The translations under genes were made by a program, and so were the position numbers. Below are positions 36,888 to 45,128 of a stretch of 64,000 nt of DNA, in pieces. This DNA comes from Paracoccus saliphilus (GTDB lineage Bacteria > Pseudomonadota > Alphaproteobacteria > Rhodobacterales > Rhodobacteraceae). Under the pieces are notes generated by a model, which saw nothing but the letters and a program-made list of their open reading frames with translations, made no database searches and had not been told where the DNA came from. The stretch covers positions 992,001-1,056,000 of the forward strand of contig NZ_CP067140.1 of the NCBI RefSeq assembly GCF_028553805.1, in the 5' to 3' direction. The first letter of the stretch is position 1. Each line of letters starts with the position of its first letter.

Positions 36888-37540
36888 AGCCGGTCGCCGA
36901 ATTGCGTCAGTTCGACCCGCTTGCCCAGAAGGAGCAGCCGGTCATTGGTCAGCAGGACCGGATCGCGTTCGCGCAGGTCGATATATTCGGTGCCGCGCAT
37001 CATCCCCAGCCTGGTGATGCCGGCGTCAAAAGGCAGGTCGGACAGTTTCTTGCCCTTCAGCCGTTCGGGGATCAGCAGGTTGACCACGGAAAACCCGTTG
37101 CCGAGGCTGACATAATCCTGCACCGCCGGGTTGTTCAACATTTGCGCGGCATGTCGGCCCATCTCGAGCCCCGGCAGGACGACCCGGTCGGCGCCGATCT
37201 TCGAGAGGATGCGGTGATGGGTGCGGCTCTCGGCCTTGGCCCAGATCGTTTCGATCCCGATCAGTCGCAGGTTCATCGCCGCGATGACGCTGCTTTCCAG
37301 GTCGTTGCCGATCGACACCATCCCGACGTCGTAGCGATCTACCCCGGCCTCGCGCAGTGCGCCTTCGTCCGTGGCGTCGAGAATGACGGCGTTGGAGAGC
37401 TGATCGGCTAGTGCCGCGACACGTTTCTGACTTCTGTCGATGCCCAGCACACGATTACCGAATCGTGCCAGTTCCGTTGCGACCACGCTGCCGAAAGCAC
37501 CAAGGCCGACGACGACGAAACTTCGTTTTTCCTTGCCCAT
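36884..37540 (-). CDS. TrkA-N/TrkA-C regulatory subunit (KtrA-like)
   Basis: This is the cytosolic gating subunit for the adjacent potassium channel. The 218-residue protein has one RCK unit: the N-terminal NAD(P)/ATP-binding VVGLGAFGSVVATELARFG, then ASDEGALREAGVDRYDVG-type segments, and a TrkA-C domain from about residue 135. It is half the length of E. coli TrkA, as in KtrA. Its stop overlaps the GTG start of the pore gene. It is divergent from the BCCT gene across 247 bases. Confidence 0.92.
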   Translation of the reverse strand: MGKEKRSFVVVGLGAFGSVVATELARFGNRVLGIDRSQKRVAALADQLSNAVILDATDEGALREAGVDRYDVGMVSIGNDLESSVIAAMNLRLIGIETIWAKAESRTHHRILSKIGADRVVLPGLEMGRHAAQMLNNPAVQDYVSLGNGFSVVNLLIPERLKGKKLSDLPFDAGITRLGMMRGTEYIDLRERDPVLLTNDRLLLLGKRVELTQFGDRL

Positions 37541-37787
37541 CGGGCCTCCGGCAGATTGCCAAATGCCGCCGATTTTGCACCTGCGGCATTGCGGAGGTCA
37601 AGCATGAGTGGGCGATCAGTCGCTTGTGGTCGCTAACCTGTCGTAAATGTAGCGCTTTTTGCAGCCGCCCGGTCATTGTGATACGAATGTGAACATGAGT
37701 GAGTGTTGCGTGCGGTTTTCCCCCGCGTGAGGGCGCCGAACCGACCCGACCGAAATCGAAACGAAAAACGGAGCGAGAAAGGGACGC

Positions 37788-39578
37788 ATGTCAGATCAAA
37801 CACCCAACCCGCCAGGCAAGGACCCCCGCAAGGGGCACAAGGGCCGACCTGGCGATGAACAGCGCGAGCGCGAAGCCCTGAGAGGCCGCTTCGAGCCGGA
37901 ACCTCCAGAAACCGGCGAAGAGGCGCTGCCCACGCCGGAAGGTCCGACCGAGATCATCGAAACCGAGTTCGAGGTCGGACAGGACAATATCGAGGGAAAG
38001 GCGCCGTTTCCCTTTGACATTCACAATCCGGTATTCGCCATTTCGGCGGGCGCCGTGGTTCTGTTTACCGCCGTCACCATCATTCTGCAGATCATGACGG
38101 CGGTGCCGGATATCGACGGCGTCGCTCAGGCGAGCGGCATCCAGACGGCCTTCGAGGGGCTTCGCGGCTGGGTCACCTCGACCTTCGACTGGTTCTTCCT
38201 CCTGGCCGGCAACATCTTCGTGCTGCTTTGCCTAGCGCTGATCGTCTCGCCCCTGGGCAAGGTGCGCCTGGGCGGTCCCGAAGCGACGCCGGACTTTTCG
38301 ATGACCGGCTGGTTCGCGATGCTGTTTGCCGCCGGTATGGGCATCGGGTTGATGTTCTATGGGGTCAGCGAACCTCTGGGGCATTTCCAGGCAGCATTCA
38401 GTGGTACGGTCGTCGAGGACGGCGTGCGGACCGATTGGGCGCCCCTGAACGGTGCCGAGGGCGACGAGGCCGCGGCAAGGCGTCTTGGCATGGCCGCGAC
38501 GATCTTCCACTGGGGGCTGCACCCTTGGGCAATCTATGCGGTGGTGGCACTGTCGCTGGCACTGTTCGCCTATAACAAGGGGCTGCCGCTGACGCTGCGT
38601 TCGGTCTTTTATCCGCTGCTGGGCGAGCGCGTCTGGGGCTGGCCCGGGCATGTCATCGACGTGATGGCCGTGCTGGCGACCCTGTTCGGCCTTGCGACCT
38701 CGCTGGGCATCGGGGCCGAGCAGGCGACGGCTGGTTTCAACTTCCTGGGCCTGTTCGGAGCGAGCTCGACCACGAAGGTGGTGCTGATCGTGCTGATCAC
38801 CGCGGTTGCGTTGATGTCGGTGGTTCTTGGCGTCGAGAAAGGCGTGAAGCGCCTGTCCGAGCTGAACATGGGCCTTGCGGTCCTGTTGCTGTTCTTCATC
38901 ATCGCTGTCGGACCGACGATGAACATCATCACCGGTTTCTTCGGCAATCTTGGCGCTTACGCGAAAGAGGTCCTGCCGCTGTCGAACCCGTTCGGGCGCG
39001 ACGACGACAACTTCCGCCAGGGTTGGACGGCCTTCTACTGGGCCTGGTGGATCAGCTGGTCACCCTTTGTCGGCATGTTCATCGCCCGCGTTTCGCGGGG
39101 CCGCACGGTGCGGGAATTCCTGATCGCCGTGCTGATCGTGCCGATGCTGATCTCGGTTCTGTGGATGACGGCGCTTGGCGGCACCGCGATCTCGATGACC
39201 GCAGAGGGTATCGACACGATCGGAAGCGCGGCCTTGGAACTCAAGCTGTTCGAAATGCTGACACATCTGCCCTGGACCACGATCACGAGCACGGTGGGCA
39301 TCATCCTGGTCATCGTCTTCTTCGTGACCTCGTCCGATTCCGGTTCGCTGGTGATCGACACGATCTCGGCAGGCGGCAAGGTCAATGCGCCGGTGCCGCA
39401 GCGGATCTTCTGGTGCACGATCGAGGGCCTGGTGGCCATCGCCCTGCTGCTGGGCGGCGGCCTGGCCGCGCTGCAGGCCATGGCCGTCTCGACCGGGCTG
39501 CCCTTTACGCTGGTGCTGCTCGGGGCAAGCTGGGCCATGGTCAAAGGATTGATCGCGGAGCGGCGAGAACTCGCCTGA
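37788..39578 (+). CDS. BCCT-family betaine/choline/carnitine transporter
   Basis: This is a 596-residue secondary carrier for quaternary ammonium compounds, used for osmoprotection or as carbon and nitrogen sources. Twelve membrane segments begin at about residue 82, after an unusually long Pro/Glu-rich cytosolic tail (residues 1-80). The family signature WTAFYWAWWISWSPFVGMF and ARVSRGRTVREF is present, as is the preceding NPFGRDDDNFRQG. GAAAGGGACGC precedes the start. The substrate is not resolved. It is adjacent to K+ uptake genes, which suits an osmotic-stress setting but does not prove it. Confidence 0.93.
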   Translation: MSDQTPNPPGKDPRKGHKGRPGDEQREREALRGRFEPEPPETGEEALPTPEGPTEIIETEFEVGQDNIEGKAPFPFDIHNPVFAISAGAVVLFTAVTIILQIMTAVPDIDGVAQASGIQTAFEGLRGWVTSTFDWFFLLAGNIFVLLCLALIVSPLGKVRLGGPEATPDFSMTGWFAMLFAAGMGIGLMFYGVSEPLGHFQAAFSGTVVEDGVRTDWAPLNGAEGDEAAARRLGMAATIFHWGLHPWAIYAVVALSLALFAYNKGLPLTLRSVFYPLLGERVWGWPGHVIDVMAVLATLFGLATSLGIGAEQATAGFNFLGLFGASSTTKVVLIVLITAVALMSVVLGVEKGVKRLSELNMGLAVLLLFFIIAVGPTMNIITGFFGNLGAYAKEVLPLSNPFGRDDDNFRQGWTAFYWAWWISWSPFVGMFIARVSRGRTVREFLIAVLIVPMLISVLWMTALGGTAISMTAEGIDTIGSAALELKLFEMLTHLPWTTITSTVGIILVIVFFVTSSDSGSLVIDTISAGGKVNAPVPQRIFWCTIEGLVAIALLLGGGLAALQAMAVSTGLPFTLVLLGASWAMVKGLIAERRELA

Positions 39579-39598
39579 GTTTGCCGCGATAGTCATCG

Positions 39599-39635
39599 GA
39601 ACGGGCGGGAAAATTCCCGCCCGTTCTTGTTTTAT
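39599..39635. terminator. Terminator after the BCCT gene
   Basis: A 13-bp perfect stem GAACGGGCGGGAA / TTCCCGCCCGTTC (39599-39611 and 39614-39626) is followed by TTGTTTTATT. This gives a strong terminator on the plus strand. It lies 20 bases after the carrier stop. Confidence 0.9.
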
Positions 39636-39685
39636 TGTCCCATGGGTGCCAAAACCGGGAATATAGATTCCGAAGGACCGCCACG

Positions 39686-40306
39686 ATGAGCGAAATTGCC
39701 GCCAGTGAACGCCGTCTCAGTGCCGCACTCGATCGCATCGACCAGATCCTGGAAACGGGCCGCCCCCGATCTGCGCCGGCGGATGGCGCGGACGATCCGG
39801 GCCTGAGGGATGCGCTGGAAGCGGCGCAGAGCGAAAATACCCGCCTGAAGGCCGAGATCGCCGAATTGCGAAAAGGCAATGGCGCCCCGGCCGAACCCGC
39901 CCCGGGAGATGGCGAGGATCGCCTGGTCGAGGCCAGTGAACAGGCGGCGCGGCTGGCAGCGGCGAATGACGAGCTGGCGGCATCGAACCGGGCGTTGATC
40001 GAGACCGCCGCGGCACAGGCCGACGGGGATTCCGTCACCGCCATTCGCGAGGCGCTGGAGGCCGAGATCGAGGCCCTGCGTGCCGCGCGTGCCGCGGAGA
40101 TTTCGAATCTCGGCGATATCATCATCGAACTCGAACGCCTTCTGCCCGAAGCGGATCACGGTGCCGCGCCCGTGCCGGAGATGGCTGGCGACGATGCGGG
40201 CGTGCCCGAAGATGGCGGAGATACGGAAGACCGGGACAGGCAGGGGCTCTTCTCCGGCGTTTACGAGGATGCGCCCGAGGACGAGACCGGGGTGGAGGAC
40301 AAGTAA
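39686..40306 (+). CDS. Coiled-coil protein coupled to zapA
   Basis: This 206-residue hydrophilic protein of unknown function has long predicted coiled-coil stretches (ASERRLSAALDRIDQIL, LRDALEAAQSENTRLKAEIAEL, LAAANDELAASNRALIE) and an acidic C-terminus. No membrane segment or signal peptide is seen. The start at 39686 follows GAAGGACC. The frame is open upstream to 39635, but that overlaps the terminator. The stop overlaps the zapA start (TAATG). The coiled-coil nature and coupling to ZapA suggest a division-related partner, possibly analogous to ZapB. This is inference. Confidence 0.8.
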   Translation: MSEIAASERRLSAALDRIDQILETGRPRSAPADGADDPGLRDALEAAQSENTRLKAEIAELRKGNGAPAEPAPGDGEDRLVEASEQAARLAAANDELAASNRALIETAAAQADGDSVTAIREALEAEIEALRAARAAEISNLGDIIIELERLLPEADHGAAPVPEMAGDDAGVPEDGGDTEDRDRQGLFSGVYEDAPEDETGVEDK

Positions 40307-40668
40307 TGGCGGAAGTCGAATTCACCATTGGCCACAAGGAATACAGCCTTGGAACCCAGGATGGCGAGGAAAAGCAGCTGCAACGCGCTGCCGAGATCCT
40401 GGATGGCGAGGCGCGGCAGATCATCGAGCAGGCGGGACGGATGCCCGAGCCGCGCCTGCTGCTGCTGGCCGGGCTGATGCTGGCAGATCGTTTCGCGTCG
40501 ATGGAGGCACGGGCCGAGAAGGCCGAGCGGCTTGCCAACCGCCTGCAATCCAACCCGACCCGGGTCGAGGTGCCGGTGATCCCGTCCGACCTGAAAGAGG
40601 CGATGGCCGAGCTGGCCGCCCGCGCCGAATCGCTGGCCGAGCGGCTGGAAGATCAGCAGAACGGTTGA
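40306..40668 (+). CDS. zapA: Cell division protein ZapA
   Basis: It cross-links and stabilises FtsZ filaments at the division septum. The 120-residue protein starts MAEVEFTIGHKEYSLGTQDG, which forms the N-terminal ZapA globular part with the GEEKQLQRAAEILD segment. A long C-terminal coiled coil follows. The length fits the family. It is coupled to the upstream coiled-coil gene. The 6S RNA gene that often follows zapA in proteobacteria was not recognised here. Confidence 0.92.
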   Translation: MAEVEFTIGHKEYSLGTQDGEEKQLQRAAEILDGEARQIIEQAGRMPEPRLLLLAGLMLADRFASMEARAEKAERLANRLQSNPTRVEVPVIPSDLKEAMAELAARAESLAERLEDQQNG

Positions 40669-41016
40669 GCTGCGTTCTTTCCCGAAGATCGGGTGTGAGT
40701 TGGGATATTCTTCCAGGTGATGGCTGGGGGCGCTGCCCCCGCGCCCGTTCCGGGCGCTCCCCCGGGATATTTGCATGAAGAAGAAGCGGCTTACTGAGCG
40801 GGATGCGGTATTGATCGTTCATGATCAATGGGTAAACGTAATATGTTGCAGTTGATTCGATGGGCAGATCGTGATTGGCGGCCATGCTGCCTGCGGGGCG
40901 GTCAGGCCCGGAGTGATTTTCCCGTGCTCGCTATGGCTGGATGAAAATGCGTGGCCATTAACCCGTTGTTAGGATCTTGCAGGTAATGATACCCGCTTGA
41001 CCCGAACCGCTACCGG
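40669..41016. other. 348-base convergent gap between zapA and an alpha/beta hydrolase gene
   Basis: It contains repeat copy E (40718-40796) and a perfect inverted repeat ATTGATC-GTTCAT-GATCAAT at 40810-40829, in a stretch of lower GC. The rest (about 40830-41016) shows no open frame with coding features, no tRNA and no recognised 6S RNA. Confidence 0.7.
40718..40796 (+). repeat. Dispersed 3'-end hairpin repeat, copy E
   Basis: This is a full copy with GATGGCTGGGGGC, hairpin GGGGGC-GCT-GCCCCC, a second hairpin GCGCCCG-TTC-CGGGCGC (40741-40757), and the common 3' end CCCCCGGGATATTTGC plus ATGAAGAAGAAG. It lies 50 bases after zapA. Confidence 0.85.
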
Positions 41017-41790
41017 TCACCCACCACTCATGAAGGCCGCCAGGGTCTCGGCCACCGCCTCGGGCGCATCGGCATGCATCCAATGCCCGGCATGCTTGAT
41101 GCGCAGTAACCGCGCTTGCGGGAAATATTCGCGGATGGCGGCCTCGCCCGCGTCATCCACGTAATCCGATTCGGCACCGGCCATGAACAGGGCCGGGCCG
41201 TCGAATGCCGCCTTGGGCAGGCCCTTGGGCCAGCCGGTCGTGCGATCCATCCAGTCGTGCAGTGCCGGCAGGTTCAACCGCCAGCGGGGCGGATCGGATT
41301 TCAGGTCCAGCGATTGCAGGAAGAAGGCCCGCAGGCCGGCATCATCGATATGCTCGGCAAGCCGCTTGTCGGCTTCGCTGCGCCGGTTGAGCCCCTGCAG
41401 ATCCATCGCCTGCATCGCCTCGACAAGATGGTTCTGGCTGTGGCCATAGCTCACCGGCGCGATATCCATCACCACCAGCTTGCGGATCAGTTCCGGTCGG
41501 GTCAGCGCCAGATGCATCGCGGCCTTGCCGCCCATGGAATGCCCTGCCAGATCGACGCGCCCGCCGAATGCCTCGATCACCGCGGCCAAGTCTCCGGCCA
41601 TGGCGGCATAGCTGTGATCGGGATCATGCGGGCTGTCGCCGTGATTGCGCAGGTCCACAAGGATGACCCGCCGCTGTTCAGAGAGGCGCCGGGCGATGGC
41701 GCCCAGGTTGCGGCCCTGTCCGAACAGGCCGTGAACCAGCAGGATCGGCAGGCCCTGATCCTGCCCGGTGACGGAGTGATTCAGCTTCAT
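41017..41790 (-). CDS. Alpha/beta-fold hydrolase (YbfF-type esterase)
   Basis: This is a 257-residue alpha/beta hydrolase. The oxyanion region is LLVHGLFGQGRN, the nucleophile is S85 in LAGHSMGGKAAMHL, the acid lies in the VMDIAPVSYGHSQ to KAAFDGPALFMAGAESDYV part, and the catalytic His is in IKHAGHWMHADAPE. The early VDLRNHGDSPH and late layout resemble E. coli YbfF. The natural substrate is unknown. It is divergent from the small membrane-anchored gene on the right. Confidence 0.9.
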   Translation of the reverse strand: MKLNHSVTGQDQGLPILLVHGLFGQGRNLGAIARRLSEQRRVILVDLRNHGDSPHDPDHSYAAMAGDLAAVIEAFGGRVDLAGHSMGGKAAMHLALTRPELIRKLVVMDIAPVSYGHSQNHLVEAMQAMDLQGLNRRSEADKRLAEHIDDAGLRAFFLQSLDLKSDPPRWRLNLPALHDWMDRTTGWPKGLPKAAFDGPALFMAGAESDYVDDAGEAAIREYFPQARLLRIKHAGHWMHADAPEAVAETLAAFMSGG

Positions 41791-41839
41791 GGTGGCGATC
41801 CTATGACGTCTGGCCTGCGCGCGCCATCCCGTCTATGAC

Positions 41840-42244
41840 ATGGGCATGACTCGCGATGCACAGACAATCGAAGATGTCCGCGACATGGCCGATGAGGTTG
41901 CACGGCTGATGGCGGATCGATTCGGCGGAGCCCGCCGGGGCGAGCGCCCGGACATGCAAGCCATGCTTAGGCGCCGGGGAGGGGCCTTGCCGCGCAAATT
42001 GCGGCGGATGGCCAAGGTTCTGGCCGAGGCCGATCTGCACAGCGCCCAGCCCAGGATCGCCCGGCAACTGGATTTGCCTGCCATCAGCCGCGCCCATCAC
42101 GCGCTGATCGCGCATCTGCAACCGCTCGGAGAAATGAGCCGCTGGCGCAACCGTGCGCTGAATTTCGCGGCCTCGGTGCTGTTCGGGCTGATGCTGCTTG
42201 CCGCGGTGTTGATCTGGGTGATGATCCGGCGCGGCTCTCTCTGA
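41840..42244 (+). CDS. Small tail-anchored membrane protein, function unknown
   Basis: This is a 134-residue protein (or 132, if the ATG at 41846 is used; neither has a clear ribosome site). The N-terminal 105 residues are soluble and basic (MQAMLRRRGGALPRKLRRMAK, split as MQAMLRRRGGALP and RKLRRMAK), and one membrane helix lies near the C-terminus (AASVLFGLMLLAAVLIWVMI), followed by RRGSL. I do not recognise a named family. It lies between a divergent esterase and an MFS gene. Confidence 0.7.
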   Translation: MGMTRDAQTIEDVRDMADEVARLMADRFGGARRGERPDMQAMLRRRGGALPRKLRRMAKVLAEADLHSAQPRIARQLDLPAISRAHHALIAHLQPLGEMSRWRNRALNFAASVLFGLMLLAAVLIWVMIRRGSL

Positions 42245-42348
42245 GCCTCTCGCGCCTTGCGTGTATCGCAATGCTGCCTTGCCTGTTCGGGCCCTTGCTT
42301 GTGCTGCGCCGCAGCATGATCTTGGCCGCGAACAGGAAAGGACTCGTC

Positions 42349-43533
42349 ATGAGTGATTCGCGCAGCATGCGGCCCGCCCTCATGGCCCTCGCATTGGGGG
42401 CCTTTGCGATCGGGACATCGGAATTCGCGGCGATGGGTCTCTTGCCCTATTTCGCGGGCGATCTGGGGTTGACCGAGCCGCAGGCGGGTCATGTCATCAG
42501 CGCCTATGCGCTTGGCGTGGTCATCGGCGCACCGCTGACCTCGATCCTTGGGGCGAGGCTCCCGCGGCGGCGTTACCTGGCGGCACTGATGGCGTTTTAC
42601 GGGGTCATGAACCTGTTGGCCGCGGTCCTGCCGGGCTTTGCCATGCTGACGGGGATGCGTTTCCTGGCAGGTTTGCCGCATGGCGGTTTCCTGGGGGTGG
42701 CGATGCTCTATGCTGCCGACGCCTTGCCGCGCGAGCATCGTGCACGGGGTGCGGCGCAGATCATCATGGGGCTGACGGTCGCCAATATCGCCGGGGTGCC
42801 GCTGGCCGGGGCCCTGGGGCAGGGGATAGGCTGGCGTTGGGGCTTTGCGCTGCCTGGATTGCTGGCGCTGATCTCGGCCTGGGCGATCCTGCGGCTGGCA
42901 CCGCGCGTGGGCGGCAATCCCGATGCGCGCCCATGGGACGAGTTGCAGGCGCTGCGCAACCCCAGGGTGCTGTGGCTGCTGGCGGTGGGCGCGATCGGCT
43001 TTGGCGGCTTGTTCGCCGTTTATGCCTTTCTGACGGCGGCGATGCTGGCCACGACGGATGCGCCGGGCTGGGCGATCCCGCTGGCCCTGGCGATGTTCGG
43101 GGTGGGCGGCACGCTTGGCACATGGGCCGCCGGGCAGATGACCGAGCGGTTAGGCCAGATCCGCGCCGCCTATGTCAGCCTTGCCGCCATGGCCGTGACC
43201 CAGGGCTTTGCCGCGCTGGTCGTGGGTGACTGGATGCTGATGGTCCTGTCCTCCTTCCTGCTGGCGGCGGGGGCGGGGCTGGTCATTCCGCTGCAGACCC
43301 GGCTGATGGATGTGGCCGGTCCCGCGCAGAGCATGGCCGCTGCCATGAACCATGCCGCCTTCAATGCCGCCAATGCCCTGGGGCCGTTCCTCGCCGGGGC
43401 CGCCCTTGCCGCCGGATGGGGCTGGCGGGCGCCGGGTCTTGTCGGGATCGCGCTTACGGCTGCGGGGGTCCTGGTTCTGATGCTGGCGGTACGACAGGAT
43501 CGGGCAGTTGCGGTGCCGGAAGGCTGCGCATGA
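42349..43533 (+). CDS. MFS transporter, DHA1/AraJ-like
   Basis: This is a 394-residue major facilitator with twelve membrane segments. The N-terminus GAFAIGTSEFAAMGLLPYFA and the GARLPRRRYL loop match the AraJ/YdhP/ChlR-like drug and sugar efflux group. The start at 42349 follows AGGAAAGGA; the frame is open upstream to 42271. Its last 80 bases overlap the 3' end of the convergent DUF599 gene. The substrate is unknown. Confidence 0.9.
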   Translation: MSDSRSMRPALMALALGAFAIGTSEFAAMGLLPYFAGDLGLTEPQAGHVISAYALGVVIGAPLTSILGARLPRRRYLAALMAFYGVMNLLAAVLPGFAMLTGMRFLAGLPHGGFLGVAMLYAADALPREHRARGAAQIIMGLTVANIAGVPLAGALGQGIGWRWGFALPGLLALISAWAILRLAPRVGGNPDARPWDELQALRNPRVLWLLAVGAIGFGGLFAVYAFLTAAMLATTDAPGWAIPLALAMFGVGGTLGTWAAGQMTERLGQIRAAYVSLAAMAVTQGFAALVVGDWMLMVLSSFLLAAGAGLVIPLQTRLMDVAGPAQSMAAAMNHAAFNAANALGPFLAGAALAAGWGWRAPGLVGIALTAAGVLVLMLAVRQDRAVAVPEGCA

Positions 43534-44221
43534 TGACACGGCGCGAGTTCGAGGCGAATTCGCGCCGCCATGTCACGAAGAGCACGACCGCCGCCGCAAC
43601 GGTGAGCGCCCAGGCCCCGGCCAGCCATGCCAGCCCCCCGAGCGCGAAATAGACCGAGCGCAGCCCGGCATTGAAGCTGCGGGCGGCGGTGATGTTCAGT
43701 TCCGCCGCCTGCCGGGCGCGGTCGCGGGCCATCGGGTGGTCGGATTCGTTCGGAACTGCTGCCATCATGATCGCGCAATAGCCGAAAAGCCGGTGCGACC
43801 AGACGAATTTCAGGAAGGCGTTGACGATGAAGAACATCGGCACCAGCAGCTTCAGCTCCCACAGAAGCGCGGTGCCGTGTTCCAACTCGAATTCCTGCAC
43901 GATGCCGCGAAGCCGGTCGGTATTACCGATCATGGCCAGCGCGCCGCCGATGGCGATCATGCAGGCCGAGGCGAAGAACGCCGTGCCCTCGCGCAGGCTG
44001 GCCAGGATATTGCCGTCGAAGATGCGTGGATCGCGGGTGACGAATTGCTGCATCCATTCCCGGCGATAGCGCTTCATCAGCACAGAGACCGAGGGTTTGC
44101 CGGCAGGCGGGTTCTCGGTGATCCAGCCGATGCCGAACCATGCGACAAACAGAAACAGGACGGCTGCCAGATCGAGCGGCGTCAATTCGGCGGCGAAGGG
44201 GATATTGGCGAACATGTCCAT
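43454..44221 (-). CDS. DUF599 domain-containing membrane protein
   Basis: This is a 255-residue protein of the DUF599 family (integral membrane, unknown function). About four membrane segments are visible (LDLAAVLFLFVAWFGIGWI, ASACMIAIGGALAMIG, LLVPMFFIVNAFLKFVW and LAGAWALTVAAAVVLFV). The conserved WSHRLFGYCAIMMAAVPN and ITAARSFNAGLRSVYFALG are present, with a Pro-rich tail at the C-terminus. The start at 44221 is a compromise: an ATG at 44215 is equally possible, and the ORF upstream adds unlikely residues. Its C-terminal coding part is antisense to the MFS gene. Confidence 0.85.
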   Translation of the reverse strand: MDMFANIPFAAELTPLDLAAVLFLFVAWFGIGWITENPPAGKPSVSVLMKRYRREWMQQFVTRDPRIFDGNILASLREGTAFFASACMIAIGGALAMIGNTDRLRGIVQEFELEHGTALLWELKLLVPMFFIVNAFLKFVWSHRLFGYCAIMMAAVPNESDHPMARDRARQAAELNITAARSFNAGLRSVYFALGGLAWLAGAWALTVAAAVVLFVTWRREFASNSRRVIMRSLPAPQLPDPVVPPASEPGPPQP

Positions 44222-44342
44222 TTCTATAGCATTTCCAGCAAGGGGGGATACCGGTTTCGCGTCCCGAGGGTGTATCGGAACCATAGGCCGTGAGGTGATC
44301 CGGTGGAAAGCGGAGGTATTGTTAAAAGTTGCATGAAAGGTC

Positions 44343-44371
44343 TTGAAAGCCGCGAATCTGCTCCCAGATTT
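44343..44371 (+). promoter_or_regulatory. Candidate sigma-32 (RpoH) promoter for hsp20
   Basis: CTTGAAA (with TTGAAA at 44343-44348) is followed after 14 bases by CCCAGATTT (44363-44371), 92 bases before the hsp20 start. This fits the heat-shock promoter pattern and the nature of the gene. The spacing is identical to the hflK candidate. Confidence 0.55.
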
Positions 44372-44462
44372 CTGGCATCGGCGGCCTGAATGGCGCCGGT
44401 GAGCCGCCCGCCCGGAGATCGGGGGGCACTGACATAGCATCGCTTATGAAAGGATGTGACTG

Positions 44463-44915
44463 ATGCGTAATTTCGACCTGACCCCGCTTTATCGCGCCAC
44501 CGTGGGTTTTGATCGGCTGGCCGATGTCATGGATCGCGCGCTGACGGCCGATGTGGCCGCGCCGACCTATCCCCCCTACAATATCGAGAAGACCGGTGAG
44601 GACAGCTATCGTATCTCGATCGCCGTGGCGGGTTTTGCTCCCGACGATCTGAGCGTCGAGCTGCGTGACAGCGCCGTCATCGTCTCGGCTCAGAAGGCCG
44701 AGGAAGATGAGAGCCGCAGCTACCTGCATCGCGGCATCGCCACCCGCGCCTTCGAGCGCAAGTTCACCCTGGCCGATCATGTCCGCGTCGAGGGCGCCAG
44801 CCATGTCGATGGCATGCTGCATATCGACCTGGTACGCGAGATCCCCGAGGCACTGAAGCCGCGCCGGATCGAGATCGCCAAATCCGCGCCGAAGGTGGAG
44901 AAGCTGGACGCTTGA
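44463..44915 (+). CDS. Hsp20/IbpA-type small heat-shock protein
   Basis: This is an ATP-independent holdase of the alpha-crystallin family. The 150-residue protein has an N-terminus MRNFDLTPLYRATVGFDRL, as in IbpA. The crystallin domain covers about residues 35-130 (YNIEKTGEDSYRISIAVAGF, HRGIATRAFERKFTLADHV, HIDLVREIPEALKPRRIEI). AAGGATGTGACTG precedes the start. It is followed by repeat copy F and a terminator. Confidence 0.95.
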   Translation: MRNFDLTPLYRATVGFDRLADVMDRALTADVAAPTYPPYNIEKTGEDSYRISIAVAGFAPDDLSVELRDSAVIVSAQKAEEDESRSYLHRGIATRAFERKFTLADHVRVEGASHVDGMLHIDLVREIPEALKPRRIEIAKSAPKVEKLDA

Positions 44916-44930
44916 CACCCGGTTTCATGC

Positions 44931-45003
44931 GATGATCGGGGGCGCTGCCCCCGCTCGTCGCTGACGCTCCTCACTCCCCCGGGATATTTGGATGAAGAAG
45001 AAG
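44931..45003 (+). repeat. Dispersed 3'-end hairpin repeat, copy F
   Basis: This copy has GATCGGGGGCGCTGCCCCCG (hairpin GGGGGC-GCT-GCCCCC type), CTCGTCGCTGACGCTCCTC, then CTCCCCCGGGATATTTGG and ATGAAGAAGAAG. It starts 15 bases after hsp20, and its 3' A-rich end runs straight into the terminator hairpin that follows. Confidence 0.8.
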
Positions 45004-45026
45004 GGCGGCTTTCGGGCCGCCTTTCT
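45001..45026 (+). terminator. Terminator after hsp20 and repeat F
   Basis: The GGCGGC-TTTCGG-GCCGCC hairpin (45004-45021) is extended by weaker pairs and followed by TTTCT. The last A-rich bases of the repeat form its upstream A-tract. Confidence 0.75.
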
Positions 45027-45128
45027 GTGTGGGGTGGTCGGTCGCGCCCGCGGACAATCTGTCCGATTTGACAGCCTTTGATCAGCGACTATACGCCTCC
45101 CGCATACGTGGATTGGAAGGTGGTTGGT

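Noticed and set aside
40830..41016. 6S RNA downstream of zapA
   Set aside because: No long hairpin with a central bubble was recognisable and the usual neighbour (5-formyl-THF cyclo-ligase) is absent.
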